Source: Methylosinus sp. Sm6 (lineage in GTDB: Bacteria > Pseudomonadota > Alphaproteobacteria > Rhizobiales > Beijerinckiaceae). Taken from it: a stretch of DNA of 43,676 nt. Below are positions 8,261 through 16,850 of the stretch, one piece after another. The position numbers and the translations under genes were made by a program. Every line of letters starts with the position of its first letter. The stretch's first letter is position 1. The stretch is taken from assembly GCF_019802345.1 (NCBI RefSeq), contig NZ_JAINDZ010000039.1, positions 1 to 43,676 of the forward strand, given 5' to 3'. Below the pieces are notes generated by a model. The model made no database searches and was not told where the DNA came from. It saw only the letters and a list, made by a program, of their open reading frames with translations.

Positions 8261-9085
8261 TCAGGCCGGCAACGCGACCTTGTGGCTCGCGACCGGGATC
8301 ATCGCTCGCACCTTGCGGATGCGCTCGGGCTCGATTCGCGTCGACACGAGGCCGACGCCATCCGACGCGCGGGCGACGACATGGCCCCAAGGATCGGCGA
8401 CCAGCGAATGGCCATAGCTGACGCGCGTCTCGTGGCCGGCCTTGTGGGCGCCGGTCTGGTCCGGCGCGACGAGATAGGTCTGGCTCTCGATCGCGCGGGC
8501 GCGCAGCAGCACCTCCCAATGATCCTTGCCGGTGACCATGGTGAAGGCGGACGGCAGAGCGATCATGTCGGCGCCCTTTTCTGCAAGTTTTTGAAAAAGA
8601 TATGGAAAGCGTAGATCGTAGCAGATGGCGCAGCCGATGGTGAGTCCGTCGCAATCATAAGTGACGACGGCGTCGCCCGGCTTGAACGCGGCGCTCTCGC
8701 GATATTGGGCCCCGTCCGGGGCGGTGATGTCGAACATATGGATCTTGCGGTAGCGCGCGACCTCCTCGCCGCAGCGGTCGAAGGCGACGGTCGTGTTGTG
8801 GAGGCGCTCCTCGCCCGGGGCTTTCTCGAGAATAGAGCCGGCGTGGATGAAGACGCCATGGCGGCGAGCGAGCTCGCTGCACAGCGAGTAGGCGGGGCCG
8901 CCCGGCAGGGCCTCGGCGGCGGCGGCCTTGTCGGCGCGGGCGCCGCCGATGAAGTCGAACACTTCCGGCAGGCAGATCCAGTCGGGGCGCTCCTCGCGGA
9001 CGGCCTGCTCGATCAGCGCGCTCGCGGCGGCGAGATTGGCGGCCTTGTCGCTGACGGAGTTCATCTGGATCAAGGTGATTTTCAT
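8261..9085 (-). CDS. Carbon-nitrogen hydrolase (nitrilase superfamily)
   Basis: A 274-residue cytoplasmic amidohydrolase. The catalytic triad of the superfamily is complete: E41 in WICLPEVFDF, K114 in RYRKIHMFD and C155 in GCAICYDLRFPYLF. The HMFDI and CYDLRFP contexts resemble the Nit1/Nit2-like branch, which hydrolyses deaminated glutathione or omega-amides of 2-oxo acids. The exact substrate cannot be fixed from sequence alone. I chose the start at 9085 because MKITLIQMNS is the usual opening strand of the fold; the longer frame to 9247 adds 54 residues without family counterpart. It runs away from tRNA-His, 200 bases apart. No partner gene adjoins it. Confidence 0.9.
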   Translation of the reverse strand: MKITLIQMNSVSDKAANLAAASALIEQAVREERPDWICLPEVFDFIGGARADKAAAAEALPGGPAYSLCSELARRHGVFIHAGSILEKAPGEERLHNTTVAFDRCGEEVARYRKIHMFDITAPDGAQYRESAAFKPGDAVVTYDCDGLTIGCAICYDLRFPYLFQKLAEKGADMIALPSAFTMVTGKDHWEVLLRARAIESQTYLVAPDQTGAHKAGHETRVSYGHSLVADPWGHVVARASDGVGLVSTRIEPERIRKVRAMIPVASHKVALPA

Positions 9086-9285
9086 CGGCGGGCGGTCCTC
9101 GCGGGGCCGCGGGCGAGAGGCGCGCGGCGCCCCCATGTTAAGCAGAGATTCGGGCGCCGGCCAATGGCGAGGCGAATCCGCAAGGACTCTGCCGGCCAGA
9201 GGCCGCCGGAAGGATTTTGCGCGTCCAGGCCGATATTCGCGTTGCAAAGAAGCGTCGATGCTTCTAATTTCCGCCCCGCTGACGG

Positions 9286-9362
9286 GCCGCCATAGCTCAG
9301 TTGGTTAGAGCACCAGATTGTGGATCTGGGGGTCCCCCGTTCAAGTCGGGGTGGCGGTACCA
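9286..9362 (+). tRNA. tRNA-His (GTG)
   Basis: A 77-base cloverleaf with encoded CCA. The acceptor stem is GCCGCCA with TGGCGGT, the D-arm TAGCTCAGTTGGTTAGAGC, the anticodon stem CCAGA/TCTGG around loop TTGTGGA with anticodon GTG, and the T-arm contains GTTCAAG. The discriminator base is A73 and the first pair is G1:U72. Ordinary bacterial tRNA-His has C73 paired to an extra G-1. A73 with G1:U72 is the known alphaproteobacterial variant read by a divergent HisRS. Confidence 0.95.
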
Positions 9363-10001
9363 TAAATCGATCGCAGCTCGATCGCGCTCGCAAATCGATC
9401 ATTCGGACATCGGCCGCTCGATAATGGCTGCCTCGCGGCGACCGTCGAGAGGGGCGCCGCGTCTTCGCCGTGGAGCGAGCGCCTGCGAGCGCCGCGCCAT
9501 CGCTGCCGGAGGCGGCCGCGACGACGGTCGAGTCGCCGGGCGCGCCGCGCCGGATCGGCGAGCGCGCCAAAATCGCGATCTCTAACGCGGCGGCGCGCAT
9601 CGCCGGTCGGCGTCCTTCGGGCGAAATCGGCGCGCGACCGAGCTGCGCCTGCATCGAACGCGACCGTGCCCCGCCGCTCGCTTCGCCGGCAGCGATCGCG
9701 CGAAGCCGCAGACGAGGAAATCGGTCGGCCAAACGGGTAATTTGGTCAGGCTTTCGTGGATGCGCCGCAAACTACGGAACTCGCCGGATAGATGCGCCGC
9801 TGCAGAGCAGGCTATGTGCAGGAGACGCGCTCACGCGGTGTAGTCGGGGACGAGTTCGACTCCCCCCTAGTGCGGTAGCTTTGTCGCCGCCGCGATCCCT
9901 CTGCGGCCGCAGCCATGTGTCTCCGACCGCCGCCGACGCTCGCGCGCGTCACGGGCCAGCCCGCTACCGCACTCCGCGCCGTTTCAGAGGAACATGTTTC
10001 G
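9363..10001. other. Long noncoding stretch before the polysaccharide locus
   Basis: Some 640 bases without a gene I can support. Open frames here have arginine-rich translations with no domain, as expected from shadow frames in GC-rich DNA. It must hold the promoter for the phosphoglycosyl transferase and probably its control sites. A GGGGA/TCCCC inverted repeat surrounds 9846-9865. No clear sigma-70 or sigma-54 promoter stands out by eye. Confidence 0.5.
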
Positions 10002-11564
10002 ATGAACTTGCACGCGTTGGATCTGCGACGAGCCGCGTTGACGCGAGAACAACAGGAGTCGGACCCATTCGATAATTCGGCGTCGCCGGCGACGCCGGCG
10101 CGCCTCGCCTCGGTCGAGCGAGAGGCGCTCGCCGATAGATCGCCGAAAGCGGAACAGGACCGCGTGCTGACAAATGCAGAAGCGCGCTCCTGGATCGTCG
10201 CCTCGGCCGGATTTCTGGCGTTGATCGCCGCCAGCGGCTTCAGCGCGGCGCTCTATGGCCGTCCCGCATTCGGCTCGCCCGACAGCATCTGCGAATTTCT
10301 CGGGGTCGGAATGACTGCGGGATTGCTCGATTGGGGCGCGAGCAATGTGCTCGGCGCCGACAATCCACGCGCCATCTCGAAACTCGAAAAGCGCGTCCGC
10401 CTGGCGCTGTCGTCATGGGCCGCCGCCTGCGCGATGCTGCTGCTGATGATCTTCGTCCTGAAGGTCAGCGACCATTTCTCCAGAGCGACGATGCTGACGT
10501 TCTTCGTGACCGGCCTTCTCGCCGTGACGGCGGTTCGCGGCGTGCTCGCTCCGGCGCTCGTGCGAGCGACGCGGCGCGCCGCCTTGCGACGGCGCGGCGC
10601 GCTCGTCATCGCCGATGCGTGCAATCCGGCATTGCTCGCGGTCGTTCGAGCGCTTCGCGACGTCGGCTATGATTCGCCCATCGCCGTGACGATCGACGTC
10701 TCGCGTTCGCAGGAGCATTGGCCGGAACAGCGCCGCCGCGTGCTCGATCACATCGCCTTCTGTGCGAAGACCATGAAAGCCGGCGAAATCTTTCTCTGCG
10801 GCTCGGGCATTCCAATCGATCGCCTGAAAAGCCTCGAGACCGGTCTCAGCCTCATTCCGCGTTCCTTGTTCTATGTGCCCGACGACGCCGTTTCCCGAGT
10901 TCTCCGAGGCCGGCAGATCAGCGAGCTCGGAGAGCATGTGACCGTCGAAATTCAGCGAGAGCCGCTGTCGCGTTTCGAGCGAGCGGTGAAGCGGATGATC
11001 GATCTCGCCGGCGCGACCGTGCTCTTGATCGCGCTGCTGCCCGTCCTCGCCATCGTCGCGATCGCGATAGGCGTCGATAGTCCTGGACCGATCCTGTTTC
11101 GTCAAACGCGATTGGGACTGGGCGGACGTCCTTTCGACATATTGAAGTTTCGAACCATGCATGTCACCGAAAACGGATCGCATGTTCGGCAAGCGCGACG
11201 AAACGATGCGCGCGTCACCAAGGTCGGCCGCGTGCTGCGACGCACGAGCCTCGACGAGCTGCCTCAGCTGATCAATGTCATCAAGGGCGAGATGTCGCTC
11301 GTCGGCCCACGGCCGCATGCGATCGCGCACGACGAGGAGTTTGCCAAGATCATCGAAAACTACGAAATTCGCCAGCATGTGAAGCCGGGCGTCACGGGAT
11401 GGGCGCAAGTCACGGGTCTGCGTGGAGAGACCCCTTCTCCGGATGTCATGGCGAAGCGAATCGACGCCGATCTCTGGTACGCCGCCAATGCGAGCATCTG
11501 GCTCGATGTGCGGATCATTCTGCGAACCGCCATGATCATATTGACCGAACGCGACGCATATTGA
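10002..11564 (+). CDS. Undecaprenyl-phosphate sugar phosphotransferase (WcaJ/PssA-type)
   Basis: Starts polysaccharide synthesis by moving a sugar-1-phosphate, usually glucose or galactose, from UDP-sugar to undecaprenyl phosphate in the inner membrane. The 520-residue protein has several N-terminal membrane segments (about 65-85, 97-115, 135-155, 163-187), a cytoplasmic nucleotide-fold-like middle, and the C-terminal bacterial sugar transferase domain from about 325. The last holds the re-entrant helix DLAGATVLLIALLPVLAIVAI, SPGPILFRQTRLG, the KFRTM motif at 382-386, RRTSLDELPQLINVIKGEMSLVGPRP and KPGVTGWAQV. I chose the ATG at 10002 because residues before it, to 9915, are unlike the family. 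It heads the polysaccharide locus; the sugar is not predictable from sequence. Confidence 0.92.
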   Translation: MNLHALDLRRAALTREQQESDPFDNSASPATPARLASVEREALADRSPKAEQDRVLTNAEARSWIVASAGFLALIAASGFSAALYGRPAFGSPDSICEFLGVGMTAGLLDWGASNVLGADNPRAISKLEKRVRLALSSWAAACAMLLLMIFVLKVSDHFSRATMLTFFVTGLLAVTAVRGVLAPALVRATRRAALRRRGALVIADACNPALLAVVRALRDVGYDSPIAVTIDVSRSQEHWPEQRRRVLDHIAFCAKTMKAGEIFLCGSGIPIDRLKSLETGLSLIPRSLFYVPDDAVSRVLRGRQISELGEHVTVEIQREPLSRFERAVKRMIDLAGATVLLIALLPVLAIVAIAIGVDSPGPILFRQTRLGLGGRPFDILKFRTMHVTENGSHVRQARRNDARVTKVGRVLRRTSLDELPQLINVIKGEMSLVGPRPHAIAHDEEFAKIIENYEIRQHVKPGVTGWAQVTGLRGETPSPDVMAKRIDADLWYAANASIWLDVRIILRTAMIILTERDAY

Positions 11565-11682
11565 GGTCGGGCCAGACGGGAGCATCCGCGTCGTTCCGAT
11601 GCCGGCGCTCATTTTCGATGTGGCTCTTTCGGAGCCTCTCGCCAGGAGTATCGATCGTATGATTTTCGACGAAGGCTCGCCG

Positions 11683-12411
11683 ATGATGAGGCGGGCGTGG
11701 CGCTCTCTGCTCGCGTTGCTGACGCTGGAGTGCTCGATCCTTCTGAGCGGCTGCTCGACCACAGAGGCGAGCTTCGATCAGGCCGCCACGAACTCGATCG
11801 GATCGTCCGCTTTGCCGGCCGCGGACAGCGTGCAAGCGGGCGCCGATTTCACGAGCGCCGAATATCGTCTCTCCGCGCAGGACATCGTGCAGATCGAGGT
11901 GTTCGGATTTCCGAGCTTGAGTCGGACCGTGCAGATCGACGGCTCCGGCCGCGTGTCATTCCCGCTGATCGGCGCTGTGACGGCCGCCGGGCGCACGACG
12001 AGCGAATTCGAGAGGGAGCTCGCGGCCAGGCTGGGGACGCGATTTCTCCGCTCGCCGCAAGTGACCGTTCTCATCAAGGAGTCGGTCGGGTCTCGCGTCA
12101 CTGTGGAGGGCGCGGTCAGGAGGCCCGGCGTCTATCAGCTGAAGGGGAAGACGAGGCTGGTGCAAGCGCTGGCGTTGGCGGAGGGCATCAATGACGTCGG
12201 CGACTACACCGTTTCATTGATCCGGGTGTCCGGACAGCGGCGCTTCACCGCGAAATATGACGTGTCCGCTATTCGATCCGGAAAGGCCGAAGATCCATTG
12301 GTGTATGGAGGCGACACGATCGTCGTCGAGGAATCCGCGGCGCGCATGGGCGTGCAGGTCTTGAAGAGCACTGTTCCCACGCTCGTGAACGTCGGAGCGC
12401 GACCGTGGTGA
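11683..12411 (+). CDS. Polysaccharide export outer-membrane lipoprotein (Wza-like)
   Basis: Forms the outer-membrane secretion channel for the polysaccharide. The 242-residue protein begins with a lipoprotein signal (RRAWRSLLALLTLECSILLSGC) with the lipobox LLSGC, giving an acylated cysteine. A Poly_export domain follows (AEYRLSAQDIVQIEVFGFPSLSRTVQIDGSGRVSFPLIGAV) and then a SLBB-like segment (SRVTVEGAVRRPGVYQLKGKTRLVQALALAEGI). It is shorter than E. coli Wza (379 residues), as is common in rhizobial homologues. Two starts are possible: 11683, with GAAGG 7 bases upstream, and 11659, with AGGAG 10 bases upstream; I prefer the former. It lies directly before its kinase partner. Confidence 0.9.
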   Translation: MMRRAWRSLLALLTLECSILLSGCSTTEASFDQAATNSIGSSALPAADSVQAGADFTSAEYRLSAQDIVQIEVFGFPSLSRTVQIDGSGRVSFPLIGAVTAAGRTTSEFERELAARLGTRFLRSPQVTVLIKESVGSRVTVEGAVRRPGVYQLKGKTRLVQALALAEGINDVGDYTVSLIRVSGQRRFTAKYDVSAIRSGKAEDPLVYGGDTIVVEESAARMGVQVLKSTVPTLVNVGARPW

Positions 12412-12454
12412 TCGCGTCGATCACGGATCGTCTTGTCGAGAGAAGGCTCATCGG

Positions 12455-14746
12455 ATGAATCGAGAGCGGAGAATGGGCGGGGATGTTCCCGCCGTGATCC
12501 TGGACGAGACGTCCCGCGAGCGAAACCTGGCGGCGGCGGGTGCGCCGCTTTCGGGCTTTCGCGACGACGGCTATGGGGGAGCTCCCGACGACATCGAAGC
12601 GCTCCAATTCCTGAAGCTATACGACATCATTCTGAAATACAAAAAGCGGATCGCGATGATCTGCGCCGCGTTCTCGATCGTCGGCTTCGTGGTCACGTTT
12701 CTCATGCCGAGAATCTACACGGCGACGACGACGATACAGATCGACCGAGAAGCAGCGAAGGTGTTGCGTCTTCATGATGCGATCGTCGAGAATTCGTCCG
12801 ATCCGCAATTCTATGAAACGCAATATGAGCTGTTGAGGAGCAGAGCGCTCGCCGAGCGAGTCGTGTCGTCCCTGTCGCTCGCCGACAGGAGAGGATTCGG
12901 GGAGGGCGAGAGCTGGTCGCTTTCGAGCGCGATCAGAAAGCTCTTCTCGCAAAAGCGCGAAAGCGCGCCGGATGTCGAGCGCCTGCGGGAGCGCGCCGTC
13001 GAGTTGGTGATGAACGGATTGACGGTGCAGCCGGTGGCGAAATCCCGCATCGTGAAAGTGGGGTTCAGCTCTCGGGATCCCGCCATCGCGCAAGAGGTGA
13101 GCTCGGCGATCGGACAGAACTTCGTGGCGATGACATTGGATCGTCGCTATGGAGCCTCCGCCTATGCGCGCCAGTTTCTCGAGGACAAGCTTCAGCAGGT
13201 GAAGGTCAAGCTCGAGGACTCCGAGAAGCTGGTCGTCGACTACGCGCAGAGGGAGGGAATCGTCAATGTCGACGACAAGATCTCGACCTCGGGCGCAAAT
13301 CTGAAGACGCTCAACGACTCGCTCGCCGTCTCGACGGCCGAGCGGATCAAGAGCGAGCGGCTATGGGCCCAGGCGCAGGCAGGCAATGGCGTCGGGCTTC
13401 CGCAAGTGCTCGAGGATCGCAACATTCAGTCCGCGCGCGATCGGCGAGCGCAACTGATGGCCGAGTTCCAGGACAAGCTCAGCGTCATGAAGCCGGACTT
13501 TCCGGAGATGCGCCAGCTGCGCGGGCAGATCGCCGAATATGATCGCCAGATCAGCGCGCAGGTTTCGCTGATAAAGCAGGCCATAAAGGCTCGCTATGAG
13601 GCGGCACGAGACCAGGAGATCTCTTTCCGCGAGCAGATCGAGAGGTTGAAGGCGGACGTTCTCGATCTTCGTGGCAGAAGCATTCAATATAACATTTTGC
13701 AACGAGAGCTCGACACCAACAGGTCTCTCTACGACGGTCTCCTGCAGCAATACAAGGAGGTCGGCATCACCGGCGCGATCGGAACCAGCAATGTGTCGAT
13801 CATCGACAGGGCCGAGCTGCCGAAGGGCCCGTCCAGCCCGAAGCTGCTGTTCAATCTCGGCCTGGCGCTGGCGCTCGGCGTGCTGGCGTCGGCCGGCGCC
13901 ATCATCGTCGGCGAAATCCGCGACGATACGCTGAAAGTTCCGGAAGACGTCGAGGAGACGCTGGGGCTGGCCGTGCTCGGAGTCATCCCAGTGGGGGAAA
14001 AGGACGGCGAGAGCCGCGCGATGGCGCGCATGGTCATCGAGACTCCGCTTTCCGCCGCCGCCGAAGCGTTTCGCAGCCTCAGCACGTCACTCCAGTTCAC
14101 GACGGAGACGGGGCTTCCGAGAACATTGCTCGTCACCAGCGCGCAGGCCGCCGAGGGAAAATCCACGACATCCGTTTGCGTGGCGAGCAACTTCGCGCAG
14201 CTCGGCATGCGTGTTCTGTTGATCGACAGCGATCTGCGCAATCCTTCCCTGCACAAGATATTTGGTCTCGATAACGACGCCGGCCTGTCCAACGTTCTGA
14301 TCGGAACCGCGCAGGCCGAGGAGGTCGCGATCGAGACCTGCCTGTCTGGAGCGACCGTGCTCCTGTCGGGGCCGGCGCCGCCGTATCCCGCCGAGCTGCT
14401 GGCGGGGGCGGGCATGGGATTGCTTCTGGCGAGGACGCGGGAGAAATTCGACATCGTCATCGTCGACGGTCCGCCGGTCGTCGGTCTGGCGGACGCGCCG
14501 CTGATCGGCCATCTGGTGGACGGAACAATTCTCGTCGTCAGCTCGCGCGAGACGCGAAAGCGAGTGGTTCGGGCCGCGCTGAAGCGATTGTATTTCTCGC
14601 GGACCCGGCTGCTCGGCGCAGTGATGAACAGATTTGACGCCAAGAAAGCCGGCCATTCCTACGGCTACGGCTTCGGATACGCCTACGACGCCTATGGCTT
14701 GCACGATTATCGATATGGAAGGCTGACGGACGATGCTCGAAAATGA
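12455..14746 (+). CDS. Polysaccharide co-polymerase fused to bacterial tyrosine kinase (Wzc-like)
   Basis: Controls polymer length and drives export together with the Wza-like channel. The 763-residue inner-membrane protein has an N-terminal Wzz domain with a first membrane helix near residues 66-88 (IAMICAAFSIVGFVVTFLMP), a long periplasmic coiled-coil region and a second helix near 465-487 (LLFNLGLALALGVLASAGAIIV). A C-terminal BY-kinase domain follows. Its Walker A is at about 559-568 (SAQAAEGKST), the A' motif at 588-593 (LLIDSD) and Walker B at about 668-674 (IVIVDGP). The extreme C-terminus, after AKKAGHS, carries seven tyrosines in about 20 residues, the usual autophosphorylation cluster. 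AAGG lies 8 bases before the ATG. Its stop overlaps the next start in ATGA. No matching Wzb phosphatase is nearby. Confidence 0.95.
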   Translation: MNRERRMGGDVPAVILDETSRERNLAAAGAPLSGFRDDGYGGAPDDIEALQFLKLYDIILKYKKRIAMICAAFSIVGFVVTFLMPRIYTATTTIQIDREAAKVLRLHDAIVENSSDPQFYETQYELLRSRALAERVVSSLSLADRRGFGEGESWSLSSAIRKLFSQKRESAPDVERLRERAVELVMNGLTVQPVAKSRIVKVGFSSRDPAIAQEVSSAIGQNFVAMTLDRRYGASAYARQFLEDKLQQVKVKLEDSEKLVVDYAQREGIVNVDDKISTSGANLKTLNDSLAVSTAERIKSERLWAQAQAGNGVGLPQVLEDRNIQSARDRRAQLMAEFQDKLSVMKPDFPEMRQLRGQIAEYDRQISAQVSLIKQAIKARYEAARDQEISFREQIERLKADVLDLRGRSIQYNILQRELDTNRSLYDGLLQQYKEVGITGAIGTSNVSIIDRAELPKGPSSPKLLFNLGLALALGVLASAGAIIVGEIRDDTLKVPEDVEETLGLAVLGVIPVGEKDGESRAMARMVIETPLSAAAEAFRSLSTSLQFTTETGLPRTLLVTSAQAAEGKSTTSVCVASNFAQLGMRVLLIDSDLRNPSLHKIFGLDNDAGLSNVLIGTAQAEEVAIETCLSGATVLLSGPAPPYPAELLAGAGMGLLLARTREKFDIVIVDGPPVVGLADAPLIGHLVDGTILVVSSRETRKRVVRAALKRLYFSRTRLLGAVMNRFDAKKAGHSYGYGFGYAYDAYGLHDYRYGRLTDDARK

Positions 14747-15030
14747 GCGGGAGCCTTTCGTCTCTGCGAGGATTCGACGTGCGGCGGGATAGGGCGCTCA
14801 TGCAGGCGTTCGAGCTCGCGGCAGCTGCGAGGCTCGCCGCAGCGGTGCGCAGGCTTCCCTTGCCGGACGGCGTTCCTGCCGGATCGTTCACATCGCGCCT
14901 AGGCGTCGGCCCGACGGCGACCTTCCGTTCGTTCGATACGATGGATCGCGGCCGCTTCGCGCCGTCTCATTGGGACGATTGCGAGCAGACGCAAGTCGAC
15001 TCGCTGATTGCGGGACGTCCGAAAGGATGA
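14743..15030 (+). CDS. Small ORF translationally coupled on both sides
   Basis: A 95-residue protein that I do not recognise. Its ATG overlaps the kinase stop in ATGA, and its TGA stop at 15028-15030 overlaps the start codons of the next gene. Third codon positions are mostly G or C, as in neighbouring genes. The N-terminal half is helical and alanine-rich (RRDRALMQAFELAAAARLAAAVRRL). The second half is polar (FDTMDRGRFAPSHWDDCEQTQVDSLI). There is no signal peptide or membrane segment, so it is probably cytoplasmic. The position between the export kinase and a membrane-anchored unknown suggests a role in assembly or control of the export complex, but that is inference only. Confidence 0.55.
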   Translation: MSGSLSSLRGFDVRRDRALMQAFELAAAARLAAAVRRLPLPDGVPAGSFTSRLGVGPTATFRSFDTMDRGRFAPSHWDDCEQTQVDSLIAGRPKG

Positions 15031-16274
15031 TGCGGAATCGGCTCGCGGGCGCCGATTCGAGCGTGAGACTCGGCGTGATTGCGGTTCTGCTGGCGCTGGG
15101 CTGGCGGATGGTGCGCCACGCGGCCGCGGATTTCCTTTTCGACGATCCGCCAGCTGCTCTCTCTTGGGTCGCGGACGATCCACGCGCGCTCTCGACCCTC
15201 GTGCGAATGGAGCTCGGTGAGGCCGGAGAAAGCGGCGATCCGATCGAGAGCGCGGCGCGGCTCCTCTCGGTCGATCCTCTCGCCTTCGAGGGGCTCTCCT
15301 TGTACGGCGTGGCGCTGTCGCGCGCCGGCGACACGGCGCGCGCGGACGACATCTTCCGAACAGCGGCGGAGCATGCGCCGCTCGATCTCATCGCACATGG
15401 CGAATTGTTCCTGCGATCGGCCGAGGCCCGCGATCATCGGACCGCCATCCGCGAGCTGGACATTCTGCTGCGAGGCCGCCCGCATCGCGCGTCCCTCTAC
15501 CAATCCGCGAATGTGTTGATCCGCACGAATGTCGAGGCCGCGGCGGAGCTCGGACGTTCACTGGCCACGCAACCTCCCTGGCGCGTCCGAATGTTCGTGC
15601 ATTTGTGCGAGACGCTCGAGAAAACAGACGTCCTGATAGCGCTGTTCCAGCAATTGAGCGCATCGGGCGCGCCGCCATCCCTAGAGGAAAGGCGCGCGTT
15701 TCTCGATCGGCTCGTTCGGGATGGACGAGTGGACGAGGCCTATTTCTTCTGGCTCGCGCAAGTGCCGCAGAGCAGGTGGAAGGAGCTCGGCTATCTGTAC
15801 AACGGCCGCTTCCGGCACGCGGTCTCGAATCTCGCGTTCGATTGGCGCTTCCTTCCGGCTCGCGGCGCCAAGATCGACGTTGTTCCGGACGGAAACGCGA
15901 GCGCGCTCAGAGTGCGGTTTTTCGGAACGCGCGTGCTTTTCGCGCATGTGATGCATCTCTTGGCGCTTCCGGCGGGAACCTACGCCTTTTCCGGATCTGC
16001 GAAATTGGATCATGTCGAGAGCGAGCGGGGCCTTCGCTGGAGGCTCTATTGTCACCAGACGAAAGCGACGCTGGGCGCGACCGATCTGCTCGTCGGAACG
16101 ACGCCATGGACGCCATTTCGTTCGACATTCGTGGTCGCCCCCACCGACTGCCCGGCGCAATGGCTCGTGCTCGAAATCCCGGCGCGCGCCGTTCTCGAAA
16201 CGCAGGTCAGCGGCGAAGCGCGCTACAAGGCTCTGCAGATCGAGCGCCTCGACAGTGAAGCCGATCGGCTATAG
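15027..16274 (+). CDS. Membrane-anchored helical-repeat protein of unknown function
   Basis: A 415-residue protein. A single membrane segment lies near the N-terminus (about 14-30, VRLGVIAVLLALGW), so the rest should be periplasmic. The middle has TPR-like helical hairpins (DPLAFEGLSLYGVALSRAGDTARADDIFRTAAEHAPLD and the following RTAIRELDILLRG...). From about residue 260 the sequence turns into a beta-rich domain of unfamiliar type (NGRFRHAVSNLAFDWRFLP...ALRVRFFGTR...AGTYAFSGSAKLDHV). Its pattern is reminiscent of a carbohydrate-binding jelly roll, which is a guess. The start overlaps the preceding small ORF; ATG at 15027 or 15030 is possible and the frame opens earlier at 14970. The position suggests a scaffold for polymer export. 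Confidence 0.7.
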   Translation: MMRNRLAGADSSVRLGVIAVLLALGWRMVRHAAADFLFDDPPAALSWVADDPRALSTLVRMELGEAGESGDPIESAARLLSVDPLAFEGLSLYGVALSRAGDTARADDIFRTAAEHAPLDLIAHGELFLRSAEARDHRTAIRELDILLRGRPHRASLYQSANVLIRTNVEAAAELGRSLATQPPWRVRMFVHLCETLEKTDVLIALFQQLSASGAPPSLEERRAFLDRLVRDGRVDEAYFFWLAQVPQSRWKELGYLYNGRFRHAVSNLAFDWRFLPARGAKIDVVPDGNASALRVRFFGTRVLFAHVMHLLALPAGTYAFSGSAKLDHVESERGLRWRLYCHQTKATLGATDLLVGTTPWTPFRSTFVVAPTDCPAQWLVLEIPARAVLETQVSGEARYKALQIERLDSEADRL

Positions 16275-16331
16275 GCTCGTCGTGTTTCGAGCAATCTGTT
16301 CTGCGCTTTCATCTTTGAAGGGACGTCTCCC

Positions 16332-16850
16332 ATGAGAAAGACAGTCGCGGCGATCGTCGTCTTGAACGCTCTGGCGCTCGCATCCGCGTCCGCCGAAGAG
16401 CGCGACCAGCGCGTCGAATCGAAGGGGCCCGGCAAGGTCTGCGCCGCGGGTCCAGCGTGGTTGAAAGCGGTGAAGGGCGCCGTGCTGGTCTCCCGCGGCG
16501 GGTCGTTCACGCAAGCGTCCGAAGGCATGCGGCTGGCGGCTGGCGACCACGTCATCGCCCGGGACGGATTCGCAAATGTCGTGATGGGCGGCGCGATCGT
16601 GGCGCGCGTGAGCGACGGCGTGATGATCACGATCGGCGAGAAGGACGGCGCTGTCTGCATTGCTCGCGTATCCGCGAGCCCGTCGGCTGTCGGTCAGGCG
16701 GAGCAGGGTGGGGGCCTCGACGCGCAGGGGCTGCTCCTGGCCGGCGGCGCTCTCGGCGCCCTGGGCGTGGGATTGGGCGTCGGCATTTCCAGCGTGAACA
16801 GCAGCAACAATAATCCCAACGATAATTTGCCGCTGACTCTCAGTCCGTGA
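16332..16850 (+). CDS. Secreted FecR-like domain protein
   Basis: A 172-residue protein with a signal peptide (MRKTVAAIVVLNALALASASA, cleavage before EERD). Residues about 45-110 look like a FecR-type beta domain: KAVKGAVLVSRGGSFTQASEGMRLAAGDHVIARDGFANVVMGGAIVARV, the usual series of short strands with a G-D turn. Two cysteines (near 37 and 113) could form a disulfide. A glycine-rich hydrophobic stretch (LLLAGGALGALGVGLGVGI) near 133-152 may anchor it, and the tail is Asn/Ser-rich. FecR-like domains are often found near export or surface-polymer genes, where they may bind the cell wall or sense. The stop overlaps the next start (GTGA). The role is inferred. Confidence 0.75.
   Translation: MRKTVAAIVVLNALALASASAEERDQRVESKGPGKVCAAGPAWLKAVKGAVLVSRGGSFTQASEGMRLAAGDHVIARDGFANVVMGGAIVARVSDGVMITIGEKDGAVCIARVSASPSAVGQAEQGGGLDAQGLLLAGGALGALGVGLGVGISSVNSSNNNPNDNLPLTLSP

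Noticed and set aside
9846-9865. T-arm-like sequence (GTTCGACTCCCC) suggesting a tRNA fragment or attachment site
   Set aside because: The flanking bases do not form the 5-bp T-stem and no acceptor end follows, so a tRNA remnant is not supported.
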